64,000 bases of DNA from an uncultured bacterium (lineage in GTDB: Bacteria > Cyanobacteriota > Vampirovibrionia > Gastranaerophilales > Gastranaerophilaceae). This document shows, piece by piece, positions 45,419-55,603 of this stretch; within the stretch, counting starts at the first letter, position 1; each line of letters starts with the position of its first letter. The stretch spans positions 102,972 to 166,971 of the forward strand of contig CATLLN010000003.1 in the NCBI GenBank assembly GCA_950022695.1. Direction: 5' to 3'. The notes below the pieces were generated by a model. It was not told where the DNA came from. It saw only the letters and a program-made list of their open reading frames with translations, and ran no database searches. A program made the position numbers and the translations under genes.

Positions 45419-45907
45419 TTAATTACCTTCTATTTCTTTAAGTTGCTTTAGTATATCTTGTTCTTCTTCCATAATGCGTTCCTGACTTTGCTTAAAAAAT
45501 CTGGTTACACCTAATTCAGAAAATTGCTTAAGCTCTGCTGCTTTTTCTTCTGCAAGATATATTTCTTTATTTTTTTCTTTGTGCTTTTCAAGAACCTTCA
45601 CTGCTTGTTCACATTTAACGAGTTTTGTGATTTCCTCATCTAACTTTGCTTGAAGCTCCTGTCGCCGAATCTCCAATTGCTCGGCTTTAGCCCAAAGATG
45701 TCTTAGAAAGTTATCGTATGATTCGTACATCATAGGATCTGCGTTTCTCATACCATCTTTTGTATCCAAAATATCCTGTTCATTCTTGCGGATATCTTGT
45801 TCTGCTTGATAGACCGCGGCTTGAGCTTTCTGAACCTTTATTCTCTGCTCTTCTTTTTGATTTATTCTAAAATCTAAAACCTTCTGCAATCTATAGCGAA
45901 ATGGCAT
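45419..45907 (-). CDS. fliJ: Flagellar protein FliJ
   Basis: 162 residues, all coiled coil, with the family start FRYRLQKVLDFR and later KVLEKHKEKNKE. FliJ is the soluble stalk of the flagellar export ATPase that activates FliI and ferries chaperones. The SD is weak. It heads the operon. FliI is not in this window. Confidence 0.85.
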   Translation of the reverse strand: MPFRYRLQKVLDFRINQKEEQRIKVQKAQAAVYQAEQDIRKNEQDILDTKDGMRNADPMMYESYDNFLRHLWAKAEQLEIRRQELQAKLDEEITKLVKCEQAVKVLEKHKEKNKEIYLAEEKAAELKQFSELGVTRFFKQSQERIMEEEQDILKQLKEIEGN

Positions 45908-46009
45908 GTTAACTACTCTTTCTTAGGTTTATTATGTCTTACTTTTAAAGAGTAATAAACATCTAAACGTATGAGATTGATTTAATGATAAGTTTTTAAA
46001 AGTCAACAT

Positions 46010-46049
46010 AACAAAAATCGGGTGGAGTCATTTTTGATTCCGCCCGATT
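46010..46049 (-). terminator. Terminator of rpsA
   Basis: Stem AATCGGG-x-GGA-x-TCA with its mate (two mismatches), TTTT loop, and a TTTTTG tail on the minus strand. Confidence 0.7.
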
Positions 46050-46065
46050 AATTATATTATTTTTA

Positions 46066-47139
46066 TTATTCTTCTGCTGAAGCTTCTGACTGTTCTTGAA
46101 CAGATAATGCGATTCGTTTATCAGCCGGATTAAATTTTAAAATATAAGTGCTGATTTTATCACCAACTTTAACAATTGTTTTATTTTCGTTTTGATAGTC
46201 TACAACTTCATTGTGCGGTAATAAAGCTTCTACACCAGGGAATACCTCTATAAATGCTCCAAAGTGTTTAAGACGTGTTACAACACCTTCAACTTTATCA
46301 CCTTCTTTAATTTTATCAGCAGCTTCAATCCATGGATCTGGTTCTAAGTTTTTTAAACTCAATGAAACACGCTGCTTATCGTGATCAACAGCAATAACTT
46401 CTACATCAATTTTATCACCAACTTTTAAAATATCTGTCGGATGATCAATCCATCTCCAAGAAAGTTGAGATAATGGCAACAATCCATCAAGTCCGCCAAG
46501 ATCAATAAATGCGCCGAAATCAGTAATTCTCACGACTTCACCTTTTACAACCTGACCTGCCTCAATTTGAGAGAAAATATTTTTTCTTGCTTCTTCTGCT
46601 GTATCTTCATAAACCTTTTTATTAGAAAGAATAAAGTTATTTTGCTGTACATCAAGAGTTAAAATCTTAAGTTCTAATTTAGAACCGACTTCAACTTCTG
46701 ATTCTCTTGCACGCAATTGTGAAGAAGGAATAAACCCTCTAACACCAGAAACTTCAACCAGAATACCGCCTTTAACAACATTAACAACAGTACCAAGAAT
46801 AGTTTCATCAGCAGCTTTTGCCTTTTCAAGTTCTTTCCAAGCATAAGCAAAATCAACTTTTTTCTTAGATAAAAGAAACTTACCTTCTTCATCTTCTTCG
46901 CGAATAATTAAGAATTCACCTTCCTGTCCGCGTTGAAATTTTTCTTCAATATTTTCGCCTTTATCTACAGCCTCATAAGTAGGAATAACAGCAGTAGTTT
47001 TCGCACCAATATCTACCATTACACCTTGACCATCAAAGCCGCATACTATTCCTTTTACAAGATCGCCTTTTTGAAACTTATAATCATACTTATCAAGCAA
47101 AGCTTCAAAATCTAATTCTGTTTCCTTTTTTGTTACCAT
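46066..47139 (-). CDS. rpsA: 30S ribosomal protein S1
   Basis: 357 residues from ATG at 47139 (GGAG eight bases upstream; farther in-frame starts rejected). Four S1 RNA-binding OB domains at about 23-95, 110-175, 195-265 and 283-350, each with V.DIG.....P / F.....V. type patterns (ITDFGAFIDLGGLDGLLP). Shorter than the six-domain E. coli S1 and similar to cyanobacterial/Gram-positive forms. Binds mRNA for initiation. Monocistronic. Confidence 0.9.
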   Translation of the reverse strand: MVTKKETELDFEALLDKYDYKFQKGDLVKGIVCGFDGQGVMVDIGAKTTAVIPTYEAVDKGENIEEKFQRGQEGEFLIIREEDEEGKFLLSKKKVDFAYAWKELEKAKAADETILGTVVNVVKGGILVEVSGVRGFIPSSQLRARESEVEVGSKLELKILTLDVQQNNFILSNKKVYEDTAEEARKNIFSQIEAGQVVKGEVVRITDFGAFIDLGGLDGLLPLSQLSWRWIDHPTDILKVGDKIDVEVIAVDHDKQRVSLSLKNLEPDPWIEAADKIKEGDKVEGVVTRLKHFGAFIEVFPGVEALLPHNEVVDYQNENKTIVKVGDKISTYILKFNPADKRIALSVQEQSEASAEE

Positions 47140-47310
47140 AATTAACTCCATTGTCAATATAGACACTACAATATTAAACCTGTGTATATACTAACAGATA
47201 TTACAAAATATGTAAAGGTTTGTAAATTTTACTTAATAATTTAATTATAATTTTAACAAACATTTATCTGTCTTTAGACCCGAAATATTATTCATTATCT
47301 TATAAAATAA

Positions 47311-47350
47311 AAAAATGCGATTCTTAACTTTTGTTAAGAATCTCATTTTT
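47311..47350 (-). terminator. Terminator of valS
   Basis: Long stem AATG-x-GATTCTTAAC / GTTAAGAATC-x-CATT with TTTT loop and T-rich tail on the minus strand, 15 bases after valS. Confidence 0.85.
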
Positions 47351-47364
47351 CTGTATAATCTCAA

Positions 47365-50013
47365 TTACGATTTTAGTGATTCCACTAATTCATTAATTGC
47401 ATTCTCTTGAACAAGAATTTCTTCAATTCTATCTTTAGTTTGTTTAATCAATTCAGCAGGAGCGTTAGCCGCAAATTTAGGATTATTAACCCTGCCTTCT
47501 AATGATTTTCTTTCTGTTTGAAGCTTGCCAAGTTTCTTTTCTTGTCGGGCAATTTCAGCATTAAAATCGATTAAGTTTTCAAGCGGAATAACAATTTTTG
47601 AAGCTGAAACAACAGCTGTGGCTGATTTTTTTGCAACAGGAGCTGAGACTTCGGCATACGAAATATTTTCAACTTTTGCCATTCTTCTAATGTAACTTTC
47701 AATAGCTTCAAATACAGGTTTTTCATCTGCTGCAGCTTGAATTTCGATATTAAAATTCAAGCCCATTGGAATATTGAAACTTTGTCTAACATTTCGTAAC
47801 GACTTGATTGTCTCAAATACAAGTTCCATTTCGCGAGCTTCTGTTGGAAATGCTAGTTTTTCTTCATAAACCGGATAATCCGCAAGCATTATTGCTTTAA
47901 ATTCGGTTTGTTTTGGAATTAACTGCCATACTTGTTCCGTAATATGCGGCATTATCGGGTGTAAAAGCCTCAATGACATATCAAGAACGTATCTTAAAAC
48001 TCTTTGTGTGTTTAATTTTAAGGCTTCATCCTGTAATTGAACTTTTGCGATTTCAACATACCAATCACAATATGAATTCCAGAAGAAATCATAAAGAATA
48101 TGAGCTGTTTCTCCGATTCTGTAATTTTCAATATTTGAATTAACCTCTTTTGCTGTATTATTTAATTTGTCTAGAATCCACTTATCTGCAATTGTTAGTT
48201 TATCAAAATCAATAGAATTGTTATCTACACCTTCAAGGTTCATCATCACAAATCTTGAAGCATTCCAGATTTTATTGGCAAAGTTTCTGCCATATTCAAA
48301 ACGTTCATCAGAAATTTTAATATCCTGACCACCGTATGTACAAAGTGATGTCATTGTGAATCTTAAAGCATCACATCCGTATTTATCAATAATAACAACC
48401 GGATCTATTGTGTTACCTTTAGATTTAGACATTTTTTGTCCTTTTTCATCACGGATAAGCCCGTGAATATAAACAGTTGAAAACGGAGCTTTACCTGTAA
48501 ATTCCAAGCCCATTGTAATCATCCTTGCAACCCAGAAGAAAATAATATCAAAACCTGTTACAAGAGTTGTTGTCGGGTAGAATTTTTTATAATCATCAGT
48601 TTCTGCATTAGGGAATCCCATAGTTGAGAATGGCCATAAGCCTGATGAGAACCAGGTATCAAGACAATCTGTTTCCTGTACGTAATTTTCAGGATCCGGA
48701 TTTTCTTTAGCAACAATCATTTCTCCTGTTACTTTATGGTAATACGCCGGAATCTGATGCCCCCACCAAATTTGACGGGAAATACACCAGTCACGAATAT
48801 TTTCCATCCAGCCAAGATAATTTTTTTCCCAACGTTCAGGAATAAACTTGATTCTGCCATCTTTAACAGCTGCAATAGCCTCTTTTGCCAACGGTTCCAT
48901 TTTTACAAACCATTGTTCAGAAAGTAACGGCTCAATTGTTGTTCCGCATCGTTGACATTTACCAACATTATGTTCGTGTTCTCTGATTCTTAACAAAGAA
49001 TGGTTATCTTCAAGCATTTTAACAATTTGTTTACGAGCTTCATAACGTTCAAGACCGTGAAGATTTGACGGCACTTCACCGCAAGCTTTCATGCAGCCTT
49101 TTTCGTCAATAACCCAAATAGGTTTCAGATTATGTCGTTTACCAACTTCAAAATCATTAGGATCGTGTGCCGGTGTAATTTTTACAGCGCCTGTACCAAA
49201 AGACTTATCTACATATTCATCTGCAATAATAGGAATTTCTCTGCCTGTTAACGGAATTACAACAGTTTTACCTATAAGCTCCGAATACTTATGATCAGAT
49301 GGGTGCACGGCAATAGCAACATCACCGAAAATTGTTTCAGGACGTGTTGTTGCAACAATAATAGCACCGCTTTCACCTTTTACAGGATATGAAATTTCCC
49401 ACATATGTCCCTGTTCTGTTTCATATTCTGTTTCAACATCTGAAATAGCAGATTGACAACGAGGACACCAGTTTACAATATAAGCACCTTTATAAATTAA
49501 GCCTTTATTATATAAAGTTACAAAAACTTCTTTTACAGCTTCAGAACATCCCTCATCAAAAGTAAATCTTTCTCTCGTACGATCAAATGAAGCACCTAAA
49601 CGCTTCATCTGGTCTAAAATTGCACCTTTATGTTTATTGGTCCATTCCCAAGTTCTTTCAAGAAACTTTTCACGACCTAAATCATGACGTGTAAGACCTT
49701 CTTTTGCAATCTGTTTTTCCACAACATTTTGAGTAGCTAAACCGGCATGATCTGTACCAGGAACCCATAATGTTTCATAACCGCTCATACGATGATATCT
49801 TACCAAAATATCCTGCAAAGTTTCGTCCAAAGCATGCCCCATATGTAATACACCTGTTACATTTGGCGGTGGGATAACTATCGAATAAGGTTTTTTAGGA
49901 CTTTTTGCATCCGCTTTGAAAAATCCGTTATCTTCCCAGAATTTGTAAATACTTTCTTCCGTTTCTTTTGCATTATAAACGGTAGGTAAATCTTCAATTT
50001 TTGTTGCCGGCAT
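47365..50013 (-). CDS. valS: Valyl-tRNA synthetase
   Basis: 882 residues, class I. HIGH-type HMGH in PPNVTGVLHMGHALD near residue 55; KMSKS in GQKMSKSKGN near 520; a CP1 editing domain at about 190-350 with zinc CQRCGTT; C-terminal coiled coil (about 815-882) that binds tRNA. Charges tRNA-Val, the isoacceptor at 29158. Length standard. Confidence 0.97.
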   Translation of the reverse strand: MPATKIEDLPTVYNAKETEESIYKFWEDNGFFKADAKSPKKPYSIVIPPPNVTGVLHMGHALDETLQDILVRYHRMSGYETLWVPGTDHAGLATQNVVEKQIAKEGLTRHDLGREKFLERTWEWTNKHKGAILDQMKRLGASFDRTRERFTFDEGCSEAVKEVFVTLYNKGLIYKGAYIVNWCPRCQSAISDVETEYETEQGHMWEISYPVKGESGAIIVATTRPETIFGDVAIAVHPSDHKYSELIGKTVVIPLTGREIPIIADEYVDKSFGTGAVKITPAHDPNDFEVGKRHNLKPIWVIDEKGCMKACGEVPSNLHGLERYEARKQIVKMLEDNHSLLRIREHEHNVGKCQRCGTTIEPLLSEQWFVKMEPLAKEAIAAVKDGRIKFIPERWEKNYLGWMENIRDWCISRQIWWGHQIPAYYHKVTGEMIVAKENPDPENYVQETDCLDTWFSSGLWPFSTMGFPNAETDDYKKFYPTTTLVTGFDIIFFWVARMITMGLEFTGKAPFSTVYIHGLIRDEKGQKMSKSKGNTIDPVVIIDKYGCDALRFTMTSLCTYGGQDIKISDERFEYGRNFANKIWNASRFVMMNLEGVDNNSIDFDKLTIADKWILDKLNNTAKEVNSNIENYRIGETAHILYDFFWNSYCDWYVEIAKVQLQDEALKLNTQRVLRYVLDMSLRLLHPIMPHITEQVWQLIPKQTEFKAIMLADYPVYEEKLAFPTEAREMELVFETIKSLRNVRQSFNIPMGLNFNIEIQAAADEKPVFEAIESYIRRMAKVENISYAEVSAPVAKKSATAVVSASKIVIPLENLIDFNAEIARQEKKLGKLQTERKSLEGRVNNPKFAANAPAELIKQTKDRIEEILVQENAINELVESLKS

Positions 50014-50107
50014 AATATCTATCCTCTTTTAAATTTAAACTATATGTATCTATAGAATAGCATAAAATTTTCGTAATATTCAGTTATGTAACAAAACTTG
50101 TATTGTA

Positions 50108-50136
50108 TTGAAAAACATATAGAAATATGATATAAT
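50108..50136 (+). promoter_or_regulatory. Promoter of the first fibre gene
   Basis: TTGAAA at 50108, 17-base spacer and TATAAT at 50131, about 40 bases before the ATG. Confidence 0.75.
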
Positions 50137-50174
50137 TAAAGAATAAGATATATTTATATTAATGGAGTTTGAGT

Positions 50175-51944
50175 ATGAAATTTGAGGATAAAAAACGAGG
50201 ATATACATTAGCTGAAATAATGCTTGTAATACTTATTTTAACCATTGTGTTTGCTGCATTTGCTCCTATATTTACCAAAAGAAAAATTACACAATACACT
50301 GGTAAATATAATGTATGGGATTATGCTGACAGAACAACATATGACGCTTTCTATAACCCGGGAGACCCATCTTTTACCGGACAATTATTTTTCGGTTTAA
50401 CTCCTGAAAGTGAAGCTTCAATCCAATCAGACTTACTTCCTCTTGCTAAAATTGTAATTCGTTCCGGCGAAGTTACTTCACAAAAAATTCCTCAACGTCA
50501 AATACAGTTCAGATACGGAAGAAATAATTCCACTGATGCAGGTAAATTTGCCGGTTCTTGGTTTATGAACAGACGTAATACTCTTCTTGGTGGAAGCTAT
50601 GGAGCTTTAAATCCTGAAGCTTTCAACAGCATTATAGATAACGTAGCTATAGGATTTAATGCATTGGATTCATTAAGCGGTAATCCTACAAATTCATCAC
50701 TCAATGGAGCTGGTAATACTGCTGTCGGGTATAATGCACTTAAAAATGTTTCAACTGCAAAAAATAACGTTGCAGTAGGTTCATCTGCCGGCTCTAGAAC
50801 TAACAATAACAACAACGTATTTGTAGGATATAATGCCGGTAAGTCCGTAGGTGATAGAGAATCTGTAATTATCGGAAGTAATGCCGCTTCAAACGGAACA
50901 GGAGAAGGTATAAAAAACCTGTATATCGGTGCAAATGCCGGAAAAGATTCTAGTGGCGCTCAACATAATACTGCTGTCGGATATAATTCCTTAGCAGCAA
51001 TTACATCAGGTAAATATAATACTGCTATTGGTTATAATGCTTTAAGTAAATTAACTACAGGGGATTATAACGTAGCTATAGGTGCTAACGCTTGTTCCGA
51101 AGTTACAACAGGAAGTTATAAAACTTGTATTGGAGCTAACTCCGGTCCTCGTACAAATTCTTCAGCTGCTTTTCTGGGAACAACTACAGACACTACAGAA
51201 AGAGTTTATATTGGCGGTCAACCAACAAATTATGGCGGAGATGCCGTACTTGAACTGCATAACCCTAATACTGGCAATAAAGGTATAGGTGTCGGTGTAT
51301 CTAGAGGCTTTGGCGGTTCAGGTGTTACACTATCAAATACAACGACTGTTATTAATGGCAACTTAATTGTTCGTGGTAGACCATATTTTACTACAGGTAA
51401 AATGTTACAACATTTTCATGATGATTACAAAATTAAAAATAATGGTTCAACTTATTTGTACGGATATTCTTCAACTACAGATAGTAAATTTGCTTCTTGT
51501 AGTTCAGATGTCACCAGTTATAATTTTAACAGTAAATGCCAAAGTTTAAATACTGGTACAGGATACTCCGATAGAAGATTAAAAAATATCAGCTCAAGAA
51601 ATAATGCTGGTTTAGAAGAAATTAATAAATTAAAAATTTATAATTACACATTCAAGAATGATGATAAAAAATTACCGCATGTCGGAGTTATGGCACAAGA
51701 TTTATTAAAAGTATTCCCTAATTCTGTATTCAAAGGTAATGATGGCTTTTTAAGAATTAAATGGGATGAAATGTTCTATGCAACAATTAATGCAATAAAA
51801 GAACTGGACAGAAAAATTATTGCTCTCGTAAAACGAACAACTACAGTTGAAACACAAATTTCTAAACTGGAAAAAGAAAATATATTATTAAAATCACAGG
51901 TTGATAATTTAACACTAAGAATTAATAAATTAAAAGCTCAATAA
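50175..51944 (+). CDS. Pilin-anchored fibre protein with S74 chaperone (copy 1)
   Basis: About 589 residues; ATG 50175 has GGAG at a proper distance, a TTG two codons earlier is rejected. Prepilin leader: KRG|YTLAEIMLVILILTIV with Glu+5. Residues 40-150 form a shared stalk (FYNPGDPSF, QFRYG). Residues 150-320 hold about ten 14-16-residue repeats of NTAVGYNAL type (YadA-head-like beta roll). A short tip region with three Cys (about 400-460) follows. C-terminal S74 domain (SDRRLKN near 467, Ser and Lys dyad; HVGVMAQDLLKVFP) and a coiled coil. Known S74 domains trimerise fibres and cut themselves off; here this should free a pilus-anchored fibre. Confidence 0.85.
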   Translation: MKFEDKKRGYTLAEIMLVILILTIVFAAFAPIFTKRKITQYTGKYNVWDYADRTTYDAFYNPGDPSFTGQLFFGLTPESEASIQSDLLPLAKIVIRSGEVTSQKIPQRQIQFRYGRNNSTDAGKFAGSWFMNRRNTLLGGSYGALNPEAFNSIIDNVAIGFNALDSLSGNPTNSSLNGAGNTAVGYNALKNVSTAKNNVAVGSSAGSRTNNNNNVFVGYNAGKSVGDRESVIIGSNAASNGTGEGIKNLYIGANAGKDSSGAQHNTAVGYNSLAAITSGKYNTAIGYNALSKLTTGDYNVAIGANACSEVTTGSYKTCIGANSGPRTNSSAAFLGTTTDTTERVYIGGQPTNYGGDAVLELHNPNTGNKGIGVGVSRGFGGSGVTLSNTTTVINGNLIVRGRPYFTTGKMLQHFHDDYKIKNNGSTYLYGYSSTTDSKFASCSSDVTSYNFNSKCQSLNTGTGYSDRRLKNISSRNNAGLEEINKLKIYNYTFKNDDKKLPHVGVMAQDLLKVFPNSVFKGNDGFLRIKWDEMFYATINAIKELDRKIIALVKRTTTVETQISKLEKENILLKSQVDNLTLRINKLKAQ

Positions 51945-51945
51945 T

Positions 51946-51980
51946 AAAAAAAGAACATCTTTATAAGATGTTCTTTTTTT
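51946..51980 (+). terminator. Terminator of fibre gene 1
   Basis: Stem AAGAACATCTT / AAGATGTTCTT with A/T-runs on both sides. Confidence 0.85.
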
Positions 51981-52014
51981 TATTAACTTTTATTATCAGA
52001 AAATATTACAAAAT

Positions 52015-52115
52015 TTGATTTCTGTAAGTGTTTACATTACACTATCAGAAAATGGAGTGCCGGGTTGGAATTAAAAAACTTACCGGCGGTGAAAATAAAT
52101 TAAGGAGAAAAAGAA
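52015..52115 (+). promoter_or_regulatory. metK promoter and structured leader
   Basis: TTGATT at 52015, 17-base spacer and TACACT at 52038. A leader of about 65 bases follows with a GCCGG (52059) / CCGGC (52083) hairpin and a 19-base loop, then SD AAGGAG at 52102. It could be a SAM-responsive element, but it matches none of the SAM riboswitch classes I know. Confidence 0.5.
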
Positions 52116-53390
52116 ATGACACCAAAAAATTTTTTGTTCACTTCTGAATCTGTAACAGAAGGACACCCCGACAAAGTATGCGACCAAATATCTGATGCGA
52201 TTTTGGACGAATTTTTGACAAAAGACAAACAATCAAGAGTAGCTGCAGAAACAACTGTAACTACAGGTATGGCTCTTGTTTGCGGTGAAATCACAGCAGA
52301 CTGCTATGTTGATATTCCTCAAGTTGTAAGAAATACTATTAAAAACATCGGTTATATTGGTTCAAATGCCGGCGGTTTTGATGCTGACACTTGTGCGGTA
52401 TTAACAAGTATTGATGAACAATCAACTGATATCGGAAATGGCGTTAATAAAGCTTTTGAATCAAGAGAAAACAATGCCGCAACTTCAACTGTAGAAACAG
52501 AAGAATTAGGTGCAGGCGATCAGGGTATTATGTTTGGTTATGCTTGTAACGAAACACCTGAACTTATGCCCCTTCCTATCAGCTTAGCACATAAACTATC
52601 ATTTAGATTATCACAGGTTAGAAAACTTGGTTTAGTTGATTACTTAAGACCTGATGGTAAATCACAAGTAACTGTTGAATATGTAGATGGAAAACCTTCA
52701 AGAATTCATACTGTTTTATTATCTACTCAACATAATCCAAGTATAAATGGAATTTCTGATAATCAAAAAGTTCAAGAAATCATTAAAAATGACTTAAAAA
52801 AATTAGTTATTGATTCTATTTTTGAATCTGAAGAAATCAAACCTGACGAAAGAACTATTATCTTAATCAATCCATCAGGAAGATTCGTAATTGGCGGACC
52901 TCAAGGAGATTCAGGTTTAACAGGCAGAAAAATCATTGTTGATACATATGGCGGATATTCTAGACACGGCGGCGGAGCATTCTCTGGTAAAGATCCAACA
53001 AAAGTTGACAGATCAGCTGCTTACGCTTCACGTTATGTAGCGAAAAACATTGTAGCTTCAGGATTAGCTGAAAAATGCGAAATCGAACTTGCTTATGCGA
53101 TCGGCGTTGCTGAACCTGTATCAATTATGGTTGATACATTTGGAACAGGTAAAATTTCAGATGATGAAATTTCTAAACTTGTTTACAAAAACTTTGACCT
53201 TAGACCGGCAGCAATTATAAAACAATTTGATTTAAGAAACTTACCAGCTAAAAATGGTGGTAAATTCTATCAATTATTAGCTGCATACGGTCATATGGGA
53301 CGTACTGATATTGACGTTCCTTGGGAGCACATTGATAAAGCGGAAGCTTTAAAATCAGAAGCTTGCTCTTGCGGTTGTGGATGTGTTTAA
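52116..53390 (+). CDS. metK: S-adenosylmethionine synthetase
   Basis: 424 residues; makes SAM from methionine and ATP, and supplies the rlmD and radical SAM enzymes of this window. ATP site GHPDKVCDQ (residues 16-24), [12 protein letters not shown] and [19 protein letters not shown] are all intact. Length is slightly more than usual because of a C-terminal tail CSCGCGC with four alternate Cys at positions 417-423, absent from the classical enzyme. It lies between fibre genes 1 and 2. Confidence 0.96.
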   Translation: MTPKNFLFTSESVTEGHPDKVCDQISDAILDEFLTKDKQSRVAAETTVTTGMALVCGEITADCYVDIPQVVRNTIKNIGYIGSNAGGFDADTCAVLTSIDEQSTDIGNGVNKAFESRENNAATSTVETEELGAGDQGIMFGYACNETPELMPLPISLAHKLSFRLSQVRKLGLVDYLRPDGKSQVTVEYVDGKPSRIHTVLLSTQHNPSINGISDNQKVQEIIKNDLKKLVIDSIFESEEIKPDERTIILINPSGRFVIGGPQGDSGLTGRKIIVDTYGGYSRHGGGAFSGKDPTKVDRSAAYASRYVAKNIVASGLAEKCEIELAYAIGVAEPVSIMVDTFGTGKISDDEISKLVYKNFDLRPAAIIKQFDLRNLPAKNGGKFYQLLAAYGHMGRTDIDVPWEHIDKAEALKSEACSCGCGCV

Positions 53391-53410
53391 AATAAAAAAG
53401 AAACAAAATA

Positions 53411-53440
53411 AAATCCCTGAGTAATACTCAGGGATTTTTT
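53411..53440. terminator. Bidirectional terminator between metK and fibre gene 2
   Basis: Stem AAATCCCTGAGT / ACTCAGGGATTT with an AAT loop and T-run on both sides. Confidence 0.9.
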
Positions 53441-53456
53441 ATATACTAATAAATTA

Positions 53457-55592
53457 TTATTTACGCTTTTTAGCTTCCAATACTGTTAATTCATCTGCTA
53501 ACTTATCAAGTTTCGCATTTAATTCAGCATTATCTTTTTTCAATACAGCCACTCTGTTTTTATCTGAAACAATTTTAGAAGCTAATTTTTCAACTTTAGA
53601 ATTTAAAGTTTTTATAGAATTTATAGCCGCATAAAGCATTTCATCCCAACGTATTCTGTAATAACCCTTATTATCTTTTGATACAGCATTAGGGAAAATC
53701 AATTTTAGATCTTGAGCTATAACACCAACATGCGGCAATTTATTAACATCATTTTTGAATGTAAAATTATAAATATTAATTTTTCTAATTTCGTCTAAAC
53801 CGCCAGTAAACGCATTACCAACATTTTTCAACCTAATATCAGATGTTAATACTGGACAGCAAGATTCATTAGCTGTCATACCTCCCATATCATCTGTTAT
53901 AAGGTGGGCTAAAGGCTGATCATTACCTTTTTGACCATACGAATATCCTTCATCTCTATGTTCAAGAGCAACTCCTGTATTAAAAGACTTATCCGTATAA
54001 CTGGCAGCTCTATCAGCACATCCAGATTCCTCACAACAATTACCATTATCCCAACGGTCAATACAGTTAGAACCATTAGCCTTTGTAAACCAGTCATAAG
54101 AACGACTTACTCCGGCAGAACTTGCATATTGGAATGAGGTATTAGTACCTTGCCCCCTTCCGGCAACACCAGTACAAATACAATTTGGTCTTACATCATT
54201 AAAAGCATGTCTTTTTTTACCACGACAATTTGCAATACTATTACGTGTTCTATCAGTACCATCAAATGCCATAAAACCATATAATACTTTTTTGTCATCA
54301 TTTTTTAAAGCTTGTTTTGTTCCATACAAAACGAGAGCTTTAGGCATTTTTGCTCTATCACCACCACTGGCATTAATACTATTTTCTCTTTGGATAAGAG
54401 TTTCTAAATATGTTTGCCCACGAACAATTAAGTTACCATTAATAACAACCGACTCATTACCAACACCAGGTATTGGTTGAGCAGATGTATTAGTAGTTGT
54501 AGGACGATGAACTTCAACAACAGCACCCGGATAATTGTTATTACTTACAGCTTCTCTAGGATATGTGCCTATAAATACACGTTCTACATCATCTGTAAAA
54601 AGTTTTGATTGAAATAAACGTGTATTGGTGTCAGGTATTTGAGACCCTGAATAAGAACCGATATAGGTTTTATTACTTGCTGATGTACTGACTAAACCTG
54701 TATTATCACCAATTGCAGTATTATTATTGCCGCTTGTAAGATTCTTAAGAGCATTAAAACCAATAGCAGTATTGCTACTACCAGATCCTAATTCTTTTAA
54801 TGCGTTATTACCAATAGCAGTATTTTGTGAACCTGATGTTTTAGTCAATGTATTATTACCAACGGCAGTATTTAGTGAACCTGATATATCTAAACCGGAA
54901 CCATTACCAATTATTGTACTTGAATTTGATGAAGCATTCATACCTGCACTATGTCCGATAAAAGTATTATCATTTTGAGCTTTTATTTTTGAACCGGTGT
55001 GGTAACCAATAGCAGTATTACGAGAACCGCTTTCTAATGCTTCTAATGCTTTATACCCAAGAGCAGTATTATCAGATGCGGACTTAATTTCATTCAAAGT
55101 ACCTGAGCCATAAGCAGTATTTCTTAATGCATTATTTGTAATATTCTTATACAAACCACCTAAAAGAATATTTTCATTACCTGCAAATAAGGCTCCGACC
55201 AAATCACCGGCAGCAGAATCGCCATATCTAAACTGCATCTGATTCTGTCTATGTTCAATTAAACTAACTTTAGTCTTATTTGAGGCTCCGATTATTAACT
55301 TTGAATATATCGTTTGTGCAGGTGAATCATTATTTGTTGACATTGCAACAACAGCACCTTTATTAGCCGGAGTCAAACCAATAAATGACTGAGCTGTAAA
55401 ACTTTTATTTACAGTATCATTATAAGCATCATAATTAGAATCACCTGCAACAAATGACCAAACTTCATCAGAAGTAATATTATTGTATCTCCTTGTAAAT
55501 ATCGGAGAAAATGCAGCGATTAAAATAGATAATGTTAAAAGTAAAATCATTACCTCTGCTAAAGTAAAAGCGCTAAACTTATTATATTTCAT
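53457..55592 (-). CDS. Pilin-anchored fibre protein with S74 chaperone (copy 2)
   Basis: 711 residues. Prepilin start FSA|FTLAEVMILLLTLSIL with Glu+5. Shared stalk (NKSFTAQSFIGLTP, QFRYG) at about 60-130. About ten repeats of NTAIGNNAL type at 135-320. After the conserved VINGNLIVRG block (about 390-400) comes a long, Cys-rich tip (about 410-590, at least ten Cys, incl. NCCEESGC and ESCCP). Then S74 with SDIRLKN near 597, HVGVIAQDLKLIFP and a C-terminal coiled coil. Eleven bases downstream of copy 3. Disulfide-rich tip implies extracellular life. Confidence 0.85.
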   Translation of the reverse strand: MKYNKFSAFTLAEVMILLLTLSILIAAFSPIFTRRYNNITSDEVWSFVAGDSNYDAYNDTVNKSFTAQSFIGLTPANKGAVVAMSTNNDSPAQTIYSKLIIGASNKTKVSLIEHRQNQMQFRYGDSAAGDLVGALFAGNENILLGGLYKNITNNALRNTAYGSGTLNEIKSASDNTALGYKALEALESGSRNTAIGYHTGSKIKAQNDNTFIGHSAGMNASSNSSTIIGNGSGLDISGSLNTAVGNNTLTKTSGSQNTAIGNNALKELGSGSSNTAIGFNALKNLTSGNNNTAIGDNTGLVSTSASNKTYIGSYSGSQIPDTNTRLFQSKLFTDDVERVFIGTYPREAVSNNNYPGAVVEVHRPTTTNTSAQPIPGVGNESVVINGNLIVRGQTYLETLIQRENSINASGGDRAKMPKALVLYGTKQALKNDDKKVLYGFMAFDGTDRTRNSIANCRGKKRHAFNDVRPNCICTGVAGRGQGTNTSFQYASSAGVSRSYDWFTKANGSNCIDRWDNGNCCEESGCADRAASYTDKSFNTGVALEHRDEGYSYGQKGNDQPLAHLITDDMGGMTANESCCPVLTSDIRLKNVGNAFTGGLDEIRKINIYNFTFKNDVNKLPHVGVIAQDLKLIFPNAVSKDNKGYYRIRWDEMLYAAINSIKTLNSKVEKLASKIVSDKNRVAVLKKDNAELNAKLDKLADELTVLEAKKRK

Positions 55593-55603
55593 ATCTTACT
55601 CCA

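Noticed and set aside
52038..52115. SAM-I riboswitch upstream of metK
   Set aside because: Leader is too short and lacks the kink-turn and four-way junction sequence.
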